The notes under the pieces were generated by a model. That model saw only the letters and a list, made by a program, of their open reading frames with translations, was not told where the DNA came from and did no database searches. The translations under genes and the position numbers were made by a program. A DNA stretch of 64,000 nucleotides from Alopecurus myosuroides (Eukaryota > Streptophyta > Magnoliopsida > Poales > Poaceae). Each line of letters begins with the position of its first letter. The stretch's first letter is position 1. Positions 10,025 to 21,435 of this stretch are shown here, piece by piece. The DNA is taken from NCBI GenBank assembly GCA_028641055.1, contig CM054062.1, forward strand, positions 181,612,933 to 181,676,932, given 5' to 3'.

Positions 10025-10859
10025 CTCCACTTCGTCTGAAGTTCGGCCTTTATCAGTATATACGAATACGAATTTGGATCACCATAAAATAACACCATTG
10101 AGTCATGACGACATAACTTTCAATGTGATATTCATCTTAGTCCCTTTTGCCTCACGATATACCTTGTCGAACTATAGGCGATTTATCGTCATCCCTTAAA
10201 TAGTTCGACTCTCTTCTCGATCCGTGATATGTGATTCATCTGATTAATTCTTAGTCAACAGACACAGTTAACACTTAACTGAGTCGCGCATGGCCATGCT
10301 TTCTGAATCATATCACTCGAGAGGGCCCAGAGAATATCTCTCCATTCGGAGGGGCAAAATCACATCTTGATTATCCACATCACGCAACTTGTTTCTCATT
10401 CGACCCGAACTCTGCCTTTATAACTACCTTGTCACAGAGCAGCGTTTAACAGAACCTAAGTCGGTGATCCACAACTCAGATTGTGCGACAACCTCAGGTC
10501 TAAGGATTACATTGATTGAGACATGAAAATGACGACTTGCTCGTTGCATGTCAATGTGGGTCAGTCCGACTTGCTAAACTCTTTAGCCAAGTCCATGAAC
10601 GCTGGAATGGCATCACCATGCCCATGACAAGTGGAACCGTGTCATTAGCCAACACTCACATTAGTCTAGGGTGTGTGTCCAGCACAACCTTTAATGACCA
10701 AGGACAATTTAGTATGAACAACATGAATACATAGTTCCACAATTGAATCACATATTCAATGACATGTATCAGATGTTCAAAACAAGGACAACTTAATAAC
10801 TTTATGAATACATTGGGAACTACATCATCCACGATTGCATCTAGGGCATATTCCCAACA

Positions 10860-11300
10860 CTCAATCCTCTCTCTCTCTATGCATTCGATGACTTGGTGAA
10901 TGGTGCACTACCTCATGGAACCACCCTATGCGTGCTTAGGTTTGATTCCACCATGGAGCCCCAAGATGATGCCCAAGAACACACCCAAGATGATGCCCAA
11001 GAAGTTATGGAAGAAGTCCAAGAAGACGGCATCGAGGAAGAAGAAGAGAAGGAGAAGGGAGGAGGAAAGCATGGAAGCTGCCCTGAAACCCCGGCCAGGC
11101 CGGCCTCCAGGCCAGACCCCCATACAGAGGCAACCCGCCCCTACCCCGGCCTTGGGCCGGGCTCCACCGCGCCCCAGGCCAGCCGGCCACCCGAGCGACC
11201 CACCCCCAACCCCAGGCCGCTCACCCCTGCGCCAGGCCGGGCGACCACCCGAAGGCTCCGGCCTCCACCCCGGCCCCAGGTCGGCATGCCTGCATAGCCA
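10860..11300 (+). pseudogene. gypsy polyprotein C-terminus, part 2 (GC-rich tail)
   Basis: After the copia insertion the frame continues with NPLSLYAFDDLVNGALPHG, a Cys-containing strand, then an acidic Glu/Asp/Gln tract (11000-11060) and a long Pro/Arg/Gly-rich stretch. The last part is low-complexity DNA built from CCAGGCCGGCC-like units (about 11090-11350) and reads open in several frames, so the protein end is uncertain. A chromodomain is not visible. Confidence 0.5.
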
Positions 11301-11410
11301 GGCCGGCCCTCCCTCTCCCACGCCGGCCTCATAGCCCGGCCTGGCTGGCCTCCCTGCAAGCATGCAAATGAAGGGAAAAGCCCCTTTTCCACCTCCACCT
11401 ACCCCCTTGG

Positions 11411-11418
11411 CTATAAAA
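11411..11418 (+). promoter_or_regulatory. TATA box of the LTR ending at 11888
   Basis: CTATAAAAGGACC is followed by transcript-like sequence and, 470 bases on, by the LTR end and PBS. The position suits the U3/R boundary of this LTR. Confidence 0.6.
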
Positions 11419-11890
11419 GGACCCCCTCGGGCTAGATCTAGGGTTAGAGATGAATTTCTACATTTGAGCTTTGCTCCTGTACCCCTCTTGTGAGGCTACT
11501 CCTATGATTTGTATCTAGGACCGTATCAAGGCTACTCCTATGATGTGTATATAGGATCTTATCAAGACTAAACTGGGTTACCTATCATTTCCCCTTGGGA
11601 ATCAGTTAGGGACTTCCCAATCTATCTCAACTAACCTTTGAGGTTCTATTGGCGTGGTGGACTGGCCACGTGGTGTTGAAGCGGTTTTCGATAACGTAAG
11701 TTTGGTTGTATCGATTGTTCCGTAGGCGGCCGTTGCGGCTTAGTTGATGGGAGATCGGTTCTTTCAGTTCTTGCTAGTTATATTCCTCCCCGGCCCCCCT
11801 CTCGTTCCCTTTGTGTTCTTCGTTTGTTCTTCGTGTTCTTGGTCGATTCGTGAAGATCGGGCCACCCAAGAGGTTAACCCCTCCATCATC

Positions 11891-11903
11891 TGGTATCAGA
11901 AGC
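11891..11903 (+). promoter_or_regulatory. Primer-binding site, initiator-Met tRNA type
   Basis: TGGTATCAGAAGC matches the plant initiator-Met PBS core TGGTATCAGAGC with one extra A. It sits two bases after CCATCA, the LTR end. The leader continues to 12304 and, beyond the nested element, from 18379. Confidence 0.8.
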
Positions 11904-12304
11904 TAGATTGACACGAATTCGACCCCCACTATCTCCCTTTCCATCAAAAAAATTCTTCCCCAACCCTAAATTCGAAAAAATTCACCAAAAATAGCCAAAA
12001 AGGGATTTCGACCGATTTGTTGATTTGTTGAGTTTTTCGTGGATTTGATCCGTGGATTTGTTGCTTAAGACCGTTCTCCACCTTTCTATTCGGCCACTTT
12101 TCTTGAATTTATCCAAAAATATTCTTGGATTGGAAGGAATTTCGAAATTGGGCAAAAATCCGAAAAAAATCATGCTCTTCGATTCCTGGATAGATTTTCA
12201 ACGTGTTTTTCTTTGTCGATGTTCGTCCGATTTGAGTGATTCAAGTTTCCATGCGAAGCCCACAACATCATCTACGCAACTACATCAACGTATCAATACG
12301 CCAT

Positions 12305-13882
12305 TGATGCTCTTTGTTGGGAACCCCAAGAGGAGGGTGTGATGAGCACAACGATAGGAAGTTTTCCCCTTAGTTAAGAACCAGGGATAGAAATCCAGTA
12401 GGAGAAAGAGGACCTTCGGAAGGTTGATGCCACTGACGATGGTACTGGCGCTTCACCGGTGTCAGCAACAACGTGGAACCTGCACACAACACAACCAAAA
12501 TACTTTGCCCCAACGGTACAGTGAGGTTGTCAATCTCACCGGTCTTGCTGAAAACAAAGATTAGACGTATAGTGTGGAAACAGTGTATGCTTGCAGTAAG
12601 TAAAGAGAGCAGGAAATTGTTGTGGTTTGTTTAACAGTGTGGAAAAATGGATCGGGGTTCATAGGTTCACTAGTGGTGTCTCTCCATAAAAGATAGCATG
12701 CTGGGTGAACAAATTACAGCTGGGCAATTGACAAATAGAGGTTGCACCGTAGTGCACAATATGACATGAAGATTACTATGATATTTAGTGCGGGCATTAC
12801 AACCAGATACATATACCGACATCCATCTGTATCTATGACTAATAATCCACCCTCAAGTTATCATCCGAGCCCCCTTAGGTATTAAGTTGCAAGCAACAAA
12901 TAATTGCATTAAAGAAAGTGTGTAATGTAAGCAATGATTATGCACGCGGGCACTCTCATCGTTGTTTTCTCCCTAATGGCAACAGCACATCCCCCTTCAC
13001 GTTTCTATCACTCGAGCAAGGTGGTGAGGAGGCATGAACCCACTATCGAGCATAAATACTCCCTCTTGGAGTCACTAGCAACTAATTGGCCAGAGCAACC
13101 ACTAGCAACGGAAAGCATGCAAGATCACAAATAGCATATGAAAATAAAGACTATATCAACTTGGCATAAGTTCAATATTCATCATATCCCAGCAAACACA
13201 ACATGTAGAATTACATAAGATCAATCTCGATCATGATAGGCAGCTCACGAGATCTAAACATGGAGGCATTTTAGGAGAAGACAACCATCTAGCTACAGCT
13301 ACGAACCCGTAGTCCAAGGATGAACTACTCACGCATCACTCCGGAGGCAGGCATGGTGATGTAGAAGCCTCCGATGATGATCTCCTCTCCAGCAGGGTGC
13401 CGGAAACAGCTTCAGAACCCCCTGATCTAGGGTTGACGGTGATGGCGGCTGCAGAACATTTCGGGGATTTTCGATCAGGTGTCTAGGTTTTCTATTCGGA
13501 TGGCTTAAATAGGCGAAAGGGCAAAGGCGGTGGAGCTCCAGGGGCCCCACACCTATAGGTGGCGCGTCCAAGGGGGGAGGCCGCGCCACCCTATGGTGTG
13601 GCCCCCCTGCTGCCCCTCTCCGGCTCCTCTTCGGTCTTCTGGATGCTTGCGGGGAAAATAGGACTTCCGGGCTTTGAATTTTCCAATTCCGAGAATATTT
13701 TCAGAACAACTTTTCTGAAACTAAAAAACAGCAGAAAACAGGGAACTGGAACTTGACATCCTCTTAATAGGTTACTCCCAGAAAACATATAAAAATGCTA
13801 TAAATAAGGGAGAAAACAAGTAGCAATTGGCCAAATATGATCATGGAGAATCAGAAATTATAGATACGTTGGAGACGTATCA
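12305..13882 (-). repeat. 3' LTR of the gag-protease element
   Basis: On the minus strand it opens TGATACGTCTCCAACGTATC and ends at TGATGC (plus 12305). It matches 16831-18373 along its length, but has a roughly 35-bp extra stretch near 12733-12767 and scattered substitutions, so the insertion is not recent. Confidence 0.85.
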
Positions 13883-13884
13883 AG

Positions 13885-13917
13885 CATCCCCAAGCTTAGT
13901 TCCTTCTCGTCCTCGAG
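13885..13917 (-). other. Polypurine tract and adjacent CTCG-AGGA-CGAG hairpin (minus)
   Basis: On the minus strand AAGCTTGGGGATG (13897-13885) abuts the 3' LTR and is the plus-strand primer. Just upstream, CTCGAGGACGAG (13917-13906) can fold into a 4-bp stem with loop AGGA. The element at 21806-28670 has the same pair of motifs at 27233-27269. Confidence 0.7.
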
Positions 13918-14537
13918 TAGGTAAACGATAAAACAATAATTTCTGGGGTGACATGCTACTAACAACTTCTTTCAAAACTATTTTTATCAAAAGAACACCA
14001 AAAGAAAGAGATTAAGATGCAAAAGCGATAAATGGAAGAAATCTGTCAAAACAGAACAGCAGGTAAAGATCGATTTTTTCAAAAATCTTCCGTTGCTCAA
14101 ATAAAAAAGTGGTATTCTAAGAAAAGTTGCGTATATAATTCACTGTATTATCCGTATGTATAGCATGGTTACTATCTTTAGTGTGCCGCCTTTCTCGAAT
14201 GGATGGACGGTGCTCTCTGCTGGTGACACTGATGTAATTCAGTTCCAATCCGTTCTACTTGACATATCCACTACTTGGTAAACTCACCCATTTTGAGGAA
14301 TGACTAATTACACTCTATGGAAGATTGACAGTAGAATGTTAAAGTTGGACAGCAGAAATCTGTTTCCTGCGCAGAAATCCGAAATATAGGCTCAACTTTC
14401 CACTAGAGGCTTTACTTGGCTCAACAAAAACTCAAAAGAAAATATACAGAAGTGTTGCTAAGGAAATAGACAACACCCAGGTGCAAAGAACACCAAGGAA
14501 AACGAAAGAAAACGGGTTGAAAACAGCGAAATAAAAC

Positions 14538-14565
14538 GGGTTGTCTCCCGGCAGCGCTTTTCTTT
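14538..14565 (-). other. Conserved stem-loop, copy 2 (minus)
   Basis: On the minus strand AAAGAAAAGCGCTGC is followed by CGGG-AGACAA-CCCG. Loop and 5' block match the copies at 133 and 24952; the stem differs from the copy at 133 but still pairs. Confidence 0.6.
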
Positions 14566-14596
14566 AACGCCTTTCAGCTAGGCATAAAAGGGCAAC

Positions 14597-15765
14597 TCAA
14601 GTATTTTCAAGTGAAGAAGCATCAACATCATATTTTGATCTAATAATAGATTCAAAAGGTAGCTTCATACTCTTTCTAGGAAAGTGTTCCAAACCTTTCT
14701 TGAGGGGTAATTGATATTTAATACTCCCCTCTTTCATATCAATAATAGCACCAACAGTTCTAAGAAAAGGTCTTCCCAAAACAATAGGACAAGAAAATCA
14801 ATAGGGGAAAGGTTATTATTAACCATAATAAGAACATCATCAATTCTACCAAGAGGTTTCTTCTTAGCATTATCAGCAAGATGAACATCCAAATAACAGT
14901 GTTTCAACGGTGGTAAATCAAGCATATTATAAAGCTTTTGAGGCATAACAGAGATACTAGCACCAAGATCACACAAAGCATTGAAATCAAAATCATTTAC
15001 TTTTATTTTAATGAGAGGCTCCCAACCATCATCTAATTTTCTAGGGATAGATGTCTCAAGTTTCAACTTTTCTTCCCTAACTTTCACGAGAGCATTAGTA
15101 CTATGTTTAGTAAATGCCATATTCATGGCACTAGCATTGGGACTTCTAGAAAGCTTCTGTAGAAATATAATAACTTCAGAGATGTTGCAATCATCAAAAT
15201 CAATATTATTATCATCAAAAGTAATGGAACTATTATCTCCCACATCTCTAAAAATTTTAGCACTTTTATCAGAAGCAATTTCAGCAGTTTGAGGCAATTT
15301 AGCACGTTTCACCAAAGGAGTAGGGACTTTATTAACACCAACTAATTTACCATCAATAGTAGGAGGTTTACTAGAACTAGGAACTTCAGTTTTACTAGTG
15401 GTTGTGATAGTGCAAACTCTAGCAATATTATTCTTTCTAGCCAATTCATCTTCTCTTTCCCATCTAGCACGTAATTCAGTCATCAACCTAACATTAACAT
15501 CAATTCGAACTTGGATGGAATTCAAAGTTTTACTTTGTTTAACATATTGTGGCAAAACCTTTAGTTTTAGAAAATCAACATCAATAGCAAGGTTATCTAC
15601 TTTAGAGGCAAGAACATCTATTTTACCAAGCTTTTCCTCAACAGATTTATTAAAAGCAGTTTGTGTGCTAATAAATTCTTTAAGCATGTTTTCAAGATCA
15701 GAGGTAGAGATTTTATTACTATTGTAGGAGTTGTCATAAGAATTACCATAACTATTATTAGGAGG
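14597..15765 (-). pseudogene. gag C-terminal coiled coil and aspartic protease (minus)
   Basis: The frame 15687-14734 starts with a coiled coil (FNKSVEEKLGKIDVLASKVD). It continues through a Ser/Pro/Lys linker to a protease with an intact active site, CDLGASISVMPQKLY near residue 235. A frameshift near 14790 moves the end of the protease, GRPFLRTVGAIIDM, into the frame 14779-14597, which ends at a natural stop. The protein is the C-terminal continuation of gag at 16656-15766, from which a single stop separates it. Only two lesions are visible, so the original protein was a Gag-protease of about 650 residues. Confidence 0.8.
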
Positions 15766-16656
15766 CTAAGGTTTATAATTGTTTCCACCAAAATTATTTC
15801 TATAAGCATTGTTGTTAAAATTATTATTTCTAATAAAGTTCACATCAACATGCTCTTCTTGAGCAACCAAAGAGGCTAAAGGAACATTATTAGGATCGAC
15901 TTGAGCTTTACCATTAACAAGCATAGACATAATAGCGTCAAGTCTTTCACTTAAAGAGGAGGTTTCCTCAACAGAATTTACCTTCTTACCTTGTGGAGCT
16001 CTCTCAGTGTGCCAATCTGAATAATTTAGCATCATATCATCAAGAAGCTTTGTTGCATTGCACAAGGTGATGTACATAAAGGTACCTCCAGCAGCTAAAT
16101 CCAATAGGTTCCTTGAGGAGAAATTCAGTCCTACATAAAAGGTTTGTATAATCATCCAAGTAGTCAGTCCATGAGTGGGACAATTCTTCACCATAGTTTT
16201 CATTCTTTCCCAAGCTTTAGCAACATGTTCATTATCAAATTGTTTAAAATTCATTATGTCACTTCTCAGGGATATAATCTTAGCAGGAGGATAATATTTT
16301 CGAATGAAAGCATCTTTACACTTAGTCCATGAATCAATACTATTTCTAGGCAAAGATAGCAACCATTCTTTAGTTCTTCCTCTCAAAGAGAAAGGAAATA
16401 ATTTCAGTTTAATAATATCTCCATCCACATCTTTATATTTTTGCATCTCACATAGTTCAACAAAATTATTAAGGTGGGCAGCAGCATCATCAGTACTAAT
16501 ACCAGAAAATTGTTCTTTCATCATAAGATTTAATAAAGGAGGTTTAATCTCATAGAAATCAGCAGTAGGAGCAGGTGGAGCAATAGGTGTGCAAATAAAA
16601 TCATTGTTATTTGTGCTAGTGAAGTCACACAACTTAGTATTCTCAGAGGAACTCAT
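15766..16656 (-). pseudogene. gag: gypsy gag (minus)
   Basis: The 296-residue frame begins with MSSSENTKLCDF, has an N-terminal Pro/Ala/Thr segment and then the Gag core: LKLFPFSLRGRTKEWLLSLP at about residues 84-103, FIRKYYPPAKI, and HVAKAWERMKTMVKNCP. The C-terminal part is Asn-rich. It ends at a TAG immediately before the in-frame coiled-coil/protease segment. Gag forms the particle and binds RNA; this one could have assembled with proteins of an autonomous partner. Confidence 0.85.
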
Positions 16657-16802
16657 TTTCGCAGAATAAAAGCAAGCAAATAAATAACAGCTATGAAATA
16701 AACTAATTTGTTTGTGTTTTCAATATAGAGAAGAAAAACAAGACAATAAACAAAATAAAGAGGTTGAGAGTGAGAGACTCCCCATGCCAGAAGACTTCCT
16801 TC

Positions 16803-16820
16803 TCCCTAGCAACGGCGCCA
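16803..16820 (-). promoter_or_regulatory. Primer-binding site, tRNA-Asp type (minus)
   Basis: On the minus strand TGGCGCCGTTGCTAGGGA lies ten bases after the 5' LTR end (16831). It matches the tRNA-Asp 3' end with two changes at its distal part. Confidence 0.85.
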
Positions 16821-16830
16821 GAAAAATCCT

Positions 16831-18373
16831 TGATGCGCTTTGTTGGGAACCCCAAGAGGAGGGTGTGATGAGCACATCGGTAGGAGTTTTCCCCTTAGTT
16901 AAGAACCAGGATTATCAATCCGGTAGGAGAAAGAGGACCTTTGGAAGGTTGATGCCACTGACAGTGGTGCTTGCGCTTCACCGGTGTCAGCAACAACGTG
17001 GAACCTGCACATAACACAACCAAAATACTTTGCCCCAACGGTACAGTGAGGTTGTCAATCTCACCGGTTTTGCTGAAAACAAAGATTAGACGTATAGTGT
17101 GGAAAACAGTATATGCTTGCAGTAAGTAAAGAGAGCAGGAAATTGTTGTGGTTTGTTTAACAGTGTGGAAAAATGGACCGGGGTTCATAGGTTCACTAGT
17201 GGTGTCTCTCCATAAAAGATAGCATGCTGGGTGAACAAATTACAGCTGGGCAATTGACATGAAGATTACTATGATATTTAGTGCGGGCATTACAACAACA
17301 TACATAGACCGACATCCATCTGCATCTATGACTAATAATCCACCCTCACGTTATCATCTGAACCCCCTTAGGTATTAAGTTGCAAGCAACAGATAATTGC
17401 ATTAAACAAAGTGTGTAATGTAAGCAATGATTATGCACGCGGGCACTCTCACCGCTGTTTTCTCCCTGATGGCAACAGCACATCCCCCCTTCACGTATCT
17501 GTCACTCGAGCAAGGTGGTGAGGAGGCATGAACCCACTATCGATCATAAATACTCCCTCTTGGAGTCACTAGCAACTACTTGGCCAGAGCAACCACTAGC
17601 AATGGAAAGCATGCAAGATCCCAAATAGCATATGCAATTAAAGACTATAATCAACTTGGCATAAGTTCAATATTCATCGATCCCAGCAAACACAGCATAT
17701 AGAATTACATAAGATCAATCTCGATCATGATATGCAGCTCACGAGATCTAAACATGGAGGCATTTTAGGAGAAGACAACCATCTAGCTACAGCTACGAAC
17801 CCGTAGTCCAAGGATGAACTACTCACGCATCACTCCGGAGTCAGGCATGGTGATGAAGAGGACTCCGGTGATGATCTCCTCTCCGGCAGGGTGCCGAAAA
17901 CAGCTTCAGAACCCCCTGATCTAGGGTTGACGGTGAAGGCGGCTGCGGAACTTTTCGGGGATTTTTTATCACGTGTCTAGGGTTTTCCATCCAGGGGGCT
18001 TAAATAGGCGAAAGGTCAAAGGCGGTGGAGCTCCAGGGGACCCACACCTACAGGTGGTGCGGCCAAGGGGGGTCGCGCCCCCCTATGGTGTGGCCCCCCT
18101 GTTGCCCCTCTTCGACTCCTCTTCGGTGTTTTGGATGCTTCCGGGGAAAATAGGAACTTCGGGATTTGTGGGGTCCAATTCCGAGAATTTTTGAAGAACA
18201 ACTTTTCTGAAACCAAAAACAACAGAAAACAGGGAACTGGCACTTGGCATCTTGTTAATAGGTTAGTCCCGGAAAACGTATAAAAATGCTATAAATAAGG
18301 GAGAAAACAAGTAGCAATTGGCAAAATATGATCATGGAGCATCAGACATTATAGATACATTGGAGACGTATCA
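16831..18373 (-). repeat. 5' LTR of the gag-protease element
   Basis: On the minus strand it opens TGATACGTCTCCAATGTATC and ends AAAGCGCATCA. It is 1543 bp against 1578 for its partner. Confidence 0.85.
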
Positions 18374-19160
18374 GCCATTGACAACCCCCCCCCCCCGCCG
18401 CAAGTCCGTGATCATCCAACAAATAGGGATAACCTGCTTCCGTTTGAACTAACCCATCCTTCATGTACCTTGCCCATTCGGCTAGCTCTTTTCTATTGCT
18501 TGGCATTGTACTAGTGGCACCGAGAGTGTGTGTTTTACACTTGTGAAATCATAGTTCGATTAGGCTTGGCATTTGTATTCCCATATAGAAAAAAGTGAAA
18601 AGAGAAAATTAAAACAAAAAAAATAAGAAAAAGATTGATGCCAAGTGTTATCCCTTGTAGGACCGTGTAGCTTCGCGTTGCAAAATAGAAGAGAGTGACC
18701 GGTTGTCATGGTGAAAATCTTGTTGCCTCTTATAGTTTGCGATTTGAGCTAGCGTCCTCCTTGTGTTGGTGTGGCATTGAGCTTAGTCTTCGTTAGGAAC
18801 ATTTCGTCTATGCTCGTCCTTTGGCTACACTAACCCCATTTATCACTTGTGTGTGTGTGTTCCATTTTTGTTTCCTCCACTAGGTTTGGTTCTTTTGGTA
18901 ACATTTCATTTGGTTCTTATCTACGTTTTACAACAAACTTTTCTTCGGATTTGTTGATTTTCTTTGCCACTTTCCTCACCCATTTGCCTTCCACATAAAG
19001 CGTGCGTGTTGTTGTTTGCGGTTTTCATTCGATCTTTTTGGACTCACTTTGGACATACCGCCCTACACCTAGGCTCGTCCACTAGCCTCAATACGACCAA
19101 AAAGGTAACGTTGGGCAAGTGAGACATCTATTCTTCATATCACACTTGTGTGCTTTTGAG

Positions 19161-19972
19161 ATGGCTAGGGAAGGAGTGTTCACAAGTCCGAGCTTGGAAG
19201 ATGAAGGAAACCCATTCTCCAACGACAACTACCACAACTTCGTCACCCACAACGACCATTTCCAACTCCGCCAACTTGTGAAAGACAGATTGGAGCGCTA
19301 TGAGCGGCGACTCCAAGTGCAAGAGGCTCAATTGAATGATCAAATGGCGCGAATCAACATCAACTTGGCTAACCTTGCCAACCGCCATGGATCATTATCA
19401 TCCTCAAGGTCGAGACGTTCAAGCCAACAACCTGAAGATCATCACCAAGATCGGCGCCATGATCACAAGCCCAACATGGAAAATGGTGGACAACAACAAC
19501 CACCACCACCTCCTCCACCACAAGCTCCTCGACGAAGTTGGTATGAAGATAGCTCGCCATCGCTACCTCCTCGACACCAACAAGGCCGTGGTGACCCTCT
19601 TCAAAATCACCCTGAACGACCGGACCTTCGACAACATCATCCACCACCTCCACAAGGCCTCGCTAATGACTATGGTCACAATGACTTCGTGGAAGGTGCT
19701 CGCCACATCAAAGAATACCAAGGCGCAATGCGCGTCACCACCACAATGACTGCCAAGAACAAGAACTTCCTCAACACCCTCGCAATGAACAAGAGTGTCC
19801 TCAACAACACAACCGTGACAATGATGATAGCGAACACCGCGAAGCCCGACTACGTCATCATCAAAAAACACCTCCTAATGACCACTGGCGTCATCCTCCT
19901 CATTATGACCGCCAATGCTAAGCCAATTAGGATGACCCATATGATCTTTTACCTCCTAGCTATGATGAAGAC
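19161..19972 (+). pseudogene. gag: gag of the initiator-Met gypsy, cut at 19972
   Basis: The frame starts MAREGVFTSPSLEDEGNPF and holds a coiled coil (LVKDRLERYERRLQVQEAQL, about residues 40-60). It then runs into a Ser/Arg/Gln/His and polyproline region typical of the N-terminal part of chromovirus-type Gag. From about 19690 the open frame turns Met/Thr-rich. The +2 frame reads a Gln/His/Arg/Asp-rich sequence ending DPYDLLPPSYDED, which looks like the true continuation, so a frameshift lies near 19670-19780. The gypsy LTR at 19973 interrupts the gene before the Gag core domain; the rest is outside the window. Confidence 0.7.
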
Positions 19973-21347
19973 TGATACGTCCAAAACGCATCTCCTTTTC
20001 CGAACACTTTTGCTATTGTTTGACTCTAAACTTTTGAGTTTTTGATACAGCTAACACGGACTAACGCTGTTTTCAGTAGAATTGCCTTGGTGTCTGTTTT
20101 TGGCAGAAAAATCAACTTTCAGGAAAATGGCCAGAAAAGATCCCGAAGACCTTAAAACACCCGAAGACCCCCGGAGCCAGAAGGAGTCCCTGAGAGGGAC
20201 CAGGAGGGGGCCACACCACCCCTGGGCGCCCCCAGGCCGTGCCACTTGGTGGTGTGGGCCCCCTAGGCGCCCCCTCGGGCTCCCCTTTTGACTACTTATC
20301 GCGCGTAACCCTAAAACAACAGGGGTTCGTCATGTTCCATAGAACAAAACAGAGCATCGCCGCCACCTCCAAACTCAATTTGGGGATCATAAGTTCCTGC
20401 TCTGGCGCCCTTTCGGGACGGGGATTCGAAGGAGATCATCGCCATCGTCACCGCCACCTCTTCTCCATCAACCATCCATGATTCCCCCGTGCATGTGTGA
20501 GTAAACACCGCTGTAGGCTGAGAGGGATGGAAGGGATTGGATGAGATCGATCATGTAATAATGCCAGATTGTAGTATCCACCGTTAGTGTTTTCTACCGT
20601 TGTTGCAACTTGTTGTGCTTAATGCTTGTCACTTTGGGCCCGAGTTCCATGATCTCAGATATGAACATGTTATTGTTTCATGATTATAATTATGTTTCTT
20701 GATCATATCTGCAAGTTGTTTACACATGTCATTGTCCGAAACCCGAGGCCCCAAAGTGACAGAAATTGGGACAACCGGAGCGGATGGCTGTGATGTGAGG
20801 ATCACCTGTGTTCATAGAGTGTTAATGCTTTGCTCCGGTGCTTCATTAAAAGGAGCACCTTAATTACCAGTAGTTTACCTTGATGCCCCACTGCAAACGG
20901 GCTGGTAGGACAAAAGATGTTGTGCAAGTTTCTCATTGTGAGCTCGTATGACTATACTGGAACACATGCCTATGGTTTGCCAAGAACTTGGATGCTTTAT
21001 TATTATTATCTGCATCGCCCATGTTTTGATTATTACATGAACTGTCTTATCCATGCAACGCCCGTTCATCCATTCCCTTTGCCTACGATACTTTCATCCT
21101 GCTGTTTTCCGTGATTGCTACTGTTGTTACTATTTTACTCCCGCTGTTGTTTTACTACTACTGGTGCTATAAAACTGTTACACCTGATAAATTGTTGCAA
21201 GCAAGTCTACTTTCAGGTGCATCTGAATTGACAACTCGGTTTTTAAGGCTCATAAATATTCTTTGGCTCCCCTTGTGCCGAAATCAATGAATTTGGGTTT
21301 TACTTCCCTCAAAGACTGTTGCGATCCCCTATACTTGTGGGTCATCA
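19973..21347 (+). repeat. 5' LTR of the gypsy at 19973
   Basis: It opens TGATACGTCCAAAACGCATC and ends GTGGGTCATCA, 11 bases before the PBS; 1375 bp. The U3 contains a purine-rich and GC-rich block at 20100-20290 similar in style to that of the LTR at 4393. Confidence 0.8.
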
Positions 21348-21358
21348 AGAATATTTTC

Positions 21359-21376
21359 TGGCGCCGTTGCCGAGGA
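21359..21376 (+). promoter_or_regulatory. Primer-binding site, tRNA-Asp type
   Basis: TGGCGCCGTTGCCGAGGA matches the complement of the tRNA-Asp 3' end except for one A. Confidence 0.85.
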
Positions 21377-21435
21377 GCATAGCTTTATTTATTTGCTCAC
21401 TTGAACATGATATTGTTCGCTTCAATCCCTTCATC

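Larger units (their letters stand above)
9196..10094 (-). mobile_element. Internally deleted Ty1/copia element (minus) with perfect TSD
   Basis: The element is bounded by the duplication CCATT at 9191-9195 and 10095-10099. On the minus strand it holds a 70-bp 5' LTR fragment (10094-10025), the C-terminal half of RNase H, a polypurine tract and a full 357-bp 3' LTR (9552-9196). Everything from inside the 5' LTR to RNase H is missing. The junction lies at a GGAG-rich microhomology. It is nested in the copia solo LTR at 8625-10859. Confidence 0.85.
8625..10859 (-). mobile_element. Angela/BARE-like copia solo LTR (minus), itself interrupted at 9196-10094
   Basis: Read on the minus strand it starts TGTTGGGAATATGCCCTAG (from 10859) and ends CGTGTTCCAACA (8625). 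Flanks are CTTAA on the left and CTCAA on the right, a 5-bp duplication with one change. Internal motifs match the LTR of the copia at 33737-63952, for example TGTGACAAGGTAGTTATAAA and the GGGCCCTCTCGAGTGAT block. A minus-strand TATA (TATATAAATAG, 8956-8966) lies in the expected place. There is no internal domain, so it arose by LTR-LTR recombination. Without the nested element the LTR is about 1.3 kb. Confidence 0.8.
12305..18373 (-). mobile_element. Complete non-autonomous gypsy element coding gag and protease only (minus)
   Basis: Two direct LTR copies (12305-13882 and 16831-18373) flank a 2.9-kb internal region. A perfect duplication GCCAT borders it at 12300-12304 and 18374-18378. On the minus strand the order is 5' LTR, tRNA-Asp PBS, gag, coiled coil, protease, conserved stem-loop, polypurine tract, 3' LTR. 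There is no reverse transcriptase, RNase H or integrase and no space for them, so it must have used enzymes supplied in trans. Confidence 0.9.
8390..19972 (+). mobile_element. Initiator-Met-primed gypsy fragment (base layer), interrupted by 8625-10859 and 12305-18373
   Basis: Without its insertions, this stretch reads: C-terminal end of a gypsy polyprotein (to about 11300), a TATA box and LTR end (11888), a tRNA-iMet PBS (11891), a leader, and gag (19161-19972). All are on the plus strand. The gag style (coiled coil, then Gln/Pro/His/Asp/Arg-rich) and the TRSRAKA motif suggest a Tekay-like chromovirus, with moderate certainty. The start of the LTR was not located; it may include the coding end. 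Confidence 0.55.

Noticed and set aside
10893..11363. Overlapping long open frames on both strands
   Set aside because: GC-rich CCAGGCCGGCC-type repeats keep all frames open. Only the frame continuing the gypsy polyprotein C-terminus is kept.
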